Positions 60,450 through 64,000 of a stretch of DNA of 64,000 nucleotides are shown in pieces. How positions within the stretch are numbered: the first letter of the stretch is position 1; every line of letters starts with the position of its first letter. Position numbers and translations under genes: made by a program. The notes below the pieces were generated by a model that worked only from the letters and a program-made list of their open reading frames with translations, did not search any database and was not told where the DNA came from. The stretch lies in the NCBI RefSeq assembly GCF_020966755.1, contig NZ_JAJKFT010000001.1, positions 124,001 to 188,000 on the forward strand, in the 5' to 3' direction. This DNA is from Blastopirellula sediminis. Lineage in GTDB: Bacteria > Planctomycetota > Planctomycetia > Pirellulales > Pirellulaceae.

Positions 60450-60671
60450 CGCGATTCTACTTTGTTGGGACCGACTGGACGGGCTCTATTGGATCCGCCC
60501 TCGTGGGGCAATGCAATCGGAGGCTTCCAGCGAGCGTTTGGTCGTCCACCGCGTGAACCCCAAACTGGCTGTCGACCGAGTCGAATTGCTGAAATACGAT
60601 AGGTATATTCTTTCGACAATTGGCCGGATAGGAAGTTCGACGCCAGTTTCAGGAACCTTCAGGGACAGGAA

Positions 60672-63041
60672 ATGCCCACCGACGAGCCTTCTCGCTGCGC
60701 CAAGTTTTTCCAGCGGTACGCCAGCGCCGATGCACTGCGCGACGTCTTGCTGCAGGCCGGCGTGCTGGAAGAGCGGGAGCTGGCGGCAATTCTGCAGGAT
60801 CGTCAGGTGAGTACGGCGCTAGAACTGGGCAATCTGCTCATTGGCCGCGGTTTGCTGACGGCGTTTCAGTTGCGTGCGATTGAGCATGGGAAGACGCGCG
60901 GCATTCGCCTGGGGCACTACATCGTGCTCGACAAGGTGGGCGAAGGAGGGATGGGACACGTCTACAAGGCGCGGCATTTTCGGATGAACCGCGTCGTCGC
61001 GCTCAAGATTCTTTCCCGCAAGCACATGCGGAATCCGCAAAAGATCCAGCGGTTCTTTCAGGAAGTGGAAGCGGCGGCCCGGCTGACCCATCCCAACATC
61101 GTGACCGCCTACGACGCCGGTGAATCGGAAGGGCTCCACTTTCTGGTGATGGAACTGATTGACGGCCCCGATTTGGCGAAGTTGGTCAAAGAGCAAGGTC
61201 CGCTGTCGCCGTCGCAAGCGATCGACGTGATCAAACAGGCGGCGACCGGTTTGGCGTACGCCCACGAACAAGGCCTGGTCCATCGGGACATCAAGCCGGA
61301 CAACATCCTGCTTGATCAACGGGGCGTCGTCCGGATTCTCGATCTCGGAATCGCGCGGATCGTCGATTCGGCCGAAGATGACGTCGAAACGGCATCGCCG
61401 GAGACTGGCATTCTGGGGGCGACGAGTCGGCGCAATTTGACGGTTGAGGGGAGCATCATGGGAACCGCTTCCTTCATGTCGCCAGAGCAATCGGTCGACT
61501 CGAAGCAGGTCGATCGCCGGGGGGACATCTACAGTCTTGGTTGCACCCTCTATTACCTGTTGAGCGGATCGCCTCCGTTCCAGGAGAAGTCGGTCCAAGA
61601 CATCGTCATGGCGCATCGACAAGAGCCGGCGCCCGACATTCGCAATTTCCGTAGCGACGTCTCGCAAGGGATCGCCGACATCATGCAAAAGTGCATGGCG
61701 AAATCGCCTTCCGATCGCTTTCAGAACGCGGAAGAACTGTTAGCGGCGCTTTCATCGCTCGATGCGAGTGGGGAAGAGGCGTTGATAGTTGCGGAACCAG
61801 TTGCTGCGGCGAATGTGACTGCGAGACGCGCCAGCTTTGGTCGCCGCTGGGGATATGGTCTGGCAGGCGGTCTGATCGTCTTTCTGTTGTTGGCGTCGAC
61901 GGCGCTATTGAATCGCGGCTACTTCGCCCAGGCCGATTCGACGGCCAAGCGTTCCGATGCCCATTGGCAGGCGATTAACAAAGCCGAGCCGCAAGGTGGT
62001 ACCGCGTCTCCATCGATCGAGAGGGACGGTTTTCCGCTCGAGAAGTTTCAACCTGACCAGCTATCCGCAGACGGTCATGGTTTGGTGGCGGCGTTTTCCC
62101 GTGACCCCGAGATGTTGACCCGAGTCGCGACGCGCGTCGACAAGAACATCGACTTCCTCTGGATGAAGGGAGTTTTGCCGCCGGCGGGCCAGAAGATCTA
62201 CGCACCCTACTACGCGCGCTGGAAAGGTTGGCTGAAGACGCCCTCGGGGGGAGATTATGACTTTTGCATCGTCAGTAATGGCGGAGTGCGGATTTGGATC
62301 GATGATGCCCTGGTGCTCGACAAATGGGAAGAGCATCGTCTGAATGAAGGTGAATCCCGATTTTACGGTTCGCCGATCGATCGCTACGAGTTCGTGACGA
62401 CATTCGCAGATCAGCCACAGGAAATCCGGGTCGAATACAATCAAACGACGCCGGCGCCCTCTTGTTTGTCGCTGATGGTGCGCGATGCCAAGGGAAGGCT
62501 ACACGCCGTGCCGGCGAGCTGGTTGTTTGTTGGGGAGAAGATGGCCGCCGAGGCGAACGTTCCGGCGATGTCCGACAGCAACTTGACTAGCGAGAACGGG
62601 CTTCACGTCGAGTACTACCGAGGGAGCGGCTTCGACCAGTTGGTGGCGACCAGCGAAACGCCCGGCATCAACGAGTTTTGGTGCAAAGAGGCGCCCCGGC
62701 CGGAACTGAATCCTGACAACTTCTCGGTCCGCTGGGTTGGCTGGCTCATGCCGCCGGTCGATGGGAATTACGAACTCGACCTGATCGGCGGCAATTCGCT
62801 TTCCCTGATGATGGACGAGACGTCGATCTTCTCTGATCCTGGGACGGAGCCGCAGATTCCGATCAGCTATCGAAAGACGACCATTCAGGAACTAAAACGG
62901 CGCCCCTATCGGATTCAGGTCGCCATCGCCGAAACAGCCGGCAGCAACGTGGCCAGCTTGCGATGGGTTGTGCCGGGGACGAACGAAGCAGTCCCGATCC
63001 CGCCAGAGTGCTTTTTTCTGGAGTGGCCGGGGGTGCGGTAG
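60672..63041 (+). CDS. Transmembrane Ser/Thr protein kinase with two PA14-like domains
   Basis: A 789-residue protein; ATG 60672 after AGGGACAGGAA. Residues about 1-75 are a helical planctomycete N-domain (LLIGRGLLTAFQLRAIEHGK). The kinase domain lies at about 80-355: GEGGMG loop, VALKIL Lys, HRDIKPDN catalytic loop and DLGIAR (DLG for DFG, common in bacterial kinases). A span at about 397-418 (LAGGLIVFLLLASTALLN) is followed by two PA14-like extracytoplasmic domains at about 470-640 and 650-789 (FSVRWVGWLMPPVDGNYELD). PA14 binds carbohydrate, so it may sense surface sugars. Confidence 0.92.
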   Translation: MPTDEPSRCAKFFQRYASADALRDVLLQAGVLEERELAAILQDRQVSTALELGNLLIGRGLLTAFQLRAIEHGKTRGIRLGHYIVLDKVGEGGMGHVYKARHFRMNRVVALKILSRKHMRNPQKIQRFFQEVEAAARLTHPNIVTAYDAGESEGLHFLVMELIDGPDLAKLVKEQGPLSPSQAIDVIKQAATGLAYAHEQGLVHRDIKPDNILLDQRGVVRILDLGIARIVDSAEDDVETASPETGILGATSRRNLTVEGSIMGTASFMSPEQSVDSKQVDRRGDIYSLGCTLYYLLSGSPPFQEKSVQDIVMAHRQEPAPDIRNFRSDVSQGIADIMQKCMAKSPSDRFQNAEELLAALSSLDASGEEALIVAEPVAAANVTARRASFGRRWGYGLAGGLIVFLLLASTALLNRGYFAQADSTAKRSDAHWQAINKAEPQGGTASPSIERDGFPLEKFQPDQLSADGHGLVAAFSRDPEMLTRVATRVDKNIDFLWMKGVLPPAGQKIYAPYYARWKGWLKTPSGGDYDFCIVSNGGVRIWIDDALVLDKWEEHRLNEGESRFYGSPIDRYEFVTTFADQPQEIRVEYNQTTPAPSCLSLMVRDAKGRLHAVPASWLFVGEKMAAEANVPAMSDSNLTSENGLHVEYYRGSGFDQLVATSETPGINEFWCKEAPRPELNPDNFSVRWVGWLMPPVDGNYELDLIGGNSLSLMMDETSIFSDPGTEPQIPISYRKTTIQELKRRPYRIQVAIAETAGSNVASLRWVVPGTNEAVPIPPECFFLEWPGVR

Positions 63042-63065
63042 GTTGTCGACCGGCGCCCAACCTAC
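63038..63065. repeat. Short inverted repeat between convergent genes
   Basis: GTAGGTTG (63038-63045) and its exact complement CAACCTAC (63058-63065), 12 bases apart, overlapping the kinase stop and lying ten bases from the DUF1844 stop. A similar GTAGGTTG sits in the terminator loop at 45084. Possibly a terminator hairpin without a T tract. Confidence 0.5.
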
Positions 63066-63074
63066 GCTTGATCG

Positions 63075-63422
63075 CTACTTCTTCCCCTGCGAAACCGCAA
63101 AGTACCCCATCCGCAGTTCATGCAGCGCGTGTTCGATGAATTGCGCTTCTTCCGGGGTCAGATTCCCCTTCGTCTTTTCGTCAATAACGACCAGCATGTC
63201 GATCATGTGCTTGGCCAGCGGCAGTTCGAGCATCGGCTGGCCCGTTTCCGGGTTGGGGATTTGTCCCATCGCGGCGAAGGCCTGGGTGGCCAACATCGAG
63301 ACGAGCATTTTGAAATCCGGCGGCGGGATCTTGCTGGGGTCGAACTTCCCGCCGCGATGCGTTTCGGTCGCCGTTTCTTCAGGAATCGGCGCACCGGCTT
63401 CTTTTTCTTCTTCCGAGCTCAT
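63075..63422 (-). CDS. DUF1844 family protein
   Basis: A 115-residue protein. The N-terminus is acidic and disordered (MSSEEEKEAGAPIPEETATE), then comes the DUF1844 core PPPDFKMLVSMLATQAFAAM, PLAKHMIDMLVVIDEKTKGN and LTPEEAQFIEHALHELRMGY. The ATG at 63420-63422 is chosen; residues further upstream are basic and unlike the family. Lies just downstream of pyrG, with which it is probably cotranscribed. Function unknown. Confidence 0.9.
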   Translation of the reverse strand: MSSEEEKEAGAPIPEETATETHRGGKFDPSKIPPPDFKMLVSMLATQAFAAMGQIPNPETGQPMLELPLAKHMIDMLVVIDEKTKGNLTPEEAQFIEHALHELRMGYFAVSQGKK

Positions 63423-63447
63423 GGGGCGTGTCTCCCGGAATACGTGA

Positions 63448-64000
63448 CTACGTTTCGGCCGTCTCTTCGGCCTGTGCGGCATTGGGCGCCGACTTGCCGC
63501 GACGCTGGATCGCCGCGCCGACGAATCCGGCGAACAGCGGCTGCGCCTGGATCGGCTTCGACTTGAATTCAGGGTGAAACTGCACCGCGACGAACCAGGG
63601 GTGATCTTCGTTTTCGATGATCTCGACCAGCGAGCCGTCCGGCTTCAGCCCCGAGAAACGGAGCCCGTGCTTGATGAACTGTTCGCGGTATTTGTTGTTG
63701 AACTCGTAGCGATGGCGGTGACGTTCGTTGATCAGATCGGCGCCATACGCGTTATGGGCGTGCGTGCCCGGCGTGAGCGCACAATCCTGGGCGCCCAGCC
63801 GCATCGTGCCCCCTTTGTCGGTGATGTTCTTCTGCTCGTCGAGCAAGCAGATCACCGGGTGGGGCGTATCTTTCGAGAACTCGGTCGAGTGGGCGCCTTC
63901 CAGGCCGACGACGTTGCGGGCGAACTCGATCGCGGCGCACTGCATGCCGAGACAGATGCCGAGGAACGGAATGTTTCGCTCGCGGGCGTAACGAATCGCT
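63448..64000 (-). CDS. pyrG: CTP synthase, C-terminal part (runs off the window)
   Basis: 184 codons of the glutamine amidotransferase domain, continuing beyond the window. It has the nucleophile Cys in [19 protein letters not shown], the CTP-synthase blocks [17 protein letters not shown] and [18 protein letters not shown], and the His/Glu end [14 protein letters not shown]. Makes CTP from UTP and glutamine. The 25-residue C-terminal tail is Ala-rich and not conserved. Followed after 25 bases by the DUF1844 gene. Confidence 0.96.
   Translation of the reverse strand, partial: AIRYARERNIPFLGICLGMQCAAIEFARNVVGLEGAHSTEFSKDTPHPVICLLDEQKNITDKGGTMRLGAQDCALTPGTHAHNAYGADLINERHRHRYEFNNKYREQFIKHGLRFSGLKPDGSLVEIIENEDHPWFVAVQFHPEFKSKPIQAQPLFAGFVGAAIQRRGKSAPNAAQAEETAET

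Overview
The window comes from a planctomycete, most likely family Pirellulaceae (Blastopirellula/Bremerella-like). The grounds are lineage-typical families: a YTV cysteine-rich repeat protein, DUF1559 and GspG-like prepilins, planctomycete cytochrome/PSD proteins (PSCyt1/2/3, PSD1-5) with DUF1501 and DUF1552 partners, an SGNH/membrane-bound-dehydrogenase protein, a PA14-tailed Ser/Thr kinase, an HYExAFE protein and a DUF1844 protein. GC content is moderate (upper 50s percent by eye). The assignment is inference from gene content; no rRNA is present.

Layout. 1-3.9 kb (mostly minus strand): truncated cstA, a Cys-rich membrane protein, a Crp/Fnr regulator, tRNA-Gln(UUG) with its own terminator, the redox repressor rex, and a prepilin. 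4.4-6.0 kb: the YTV protein, built from two homologous modules of nine 16-residue repeats. 6.2-12.3 kb: fatty-acid hydroxylase, HEAT protein, NarL-type histidine kinase, Gfo/Idh/MocA oxidoreductase and a lipoprotein alpha/beta hydrolase. 12.7-17.9 kb: SGNH/dehydrogenase protein, separate c-type cytochrome, N-formylglutamate amidohydrolase. 17.9-27.0 kb: a large REC-HD-GYP-REC-degenerate GGDEF-CBS regulator, PurU, a YkgJ-type Cys-cluster protein, hisS, the HYExAFE protein, and an NtrC-type two-component pair. 27.3-32 kb: DUF1559 prepilin, a spacer with degenerate tandem repeats, zinc-ribbon membrane protein, ECF sigma factor, a small ORF overlying strong hairpins, and a secreted YSYEP-repeat protein.

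32-41 kb: gluzincin-like peptidase, ECF sigma/anti-sigma pair, MBOAT wax-synthase-like protein with a small membrane partner, UxaC-like isomerase, an unknown gene behind a leader terminator, IMPase, GNAT and a DegT aminotransferase. 41-50 kb: two consecutive planctomycete surface/cytochrome gene pairs (DUF1592-type + DUF1552; PSCyt/PSD1 with LamG + DUF1501), then an inverted-repeat element and a 2OG-Fe(II) oxygenase. 50-64 kb: RR-GGDEF variant, PQQ-propeller membrane protein, MarR and DoxX, a stand-alone ketosynthase, an mraZ-like gene preceded by three palindromes, a NagX-like acyltransferase, divergent TetR/AhpD-like genes, a small alarmone hydrolase, the PA14 kinase, DUF1844 and truncated pyrG.

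Overall this is chromosomal core plus lineage-specific sequence. I saw no phage, transposase, CRISPR array or obvious genomic island. The most unusual items are the two-module YTV protein, the palindromes before an mraZ with no dcw neighbours, two GGDEF domains with altered signatures, the nuclease-like signature in the HYExAFE protein, and several structured or repeated intergenic elements.
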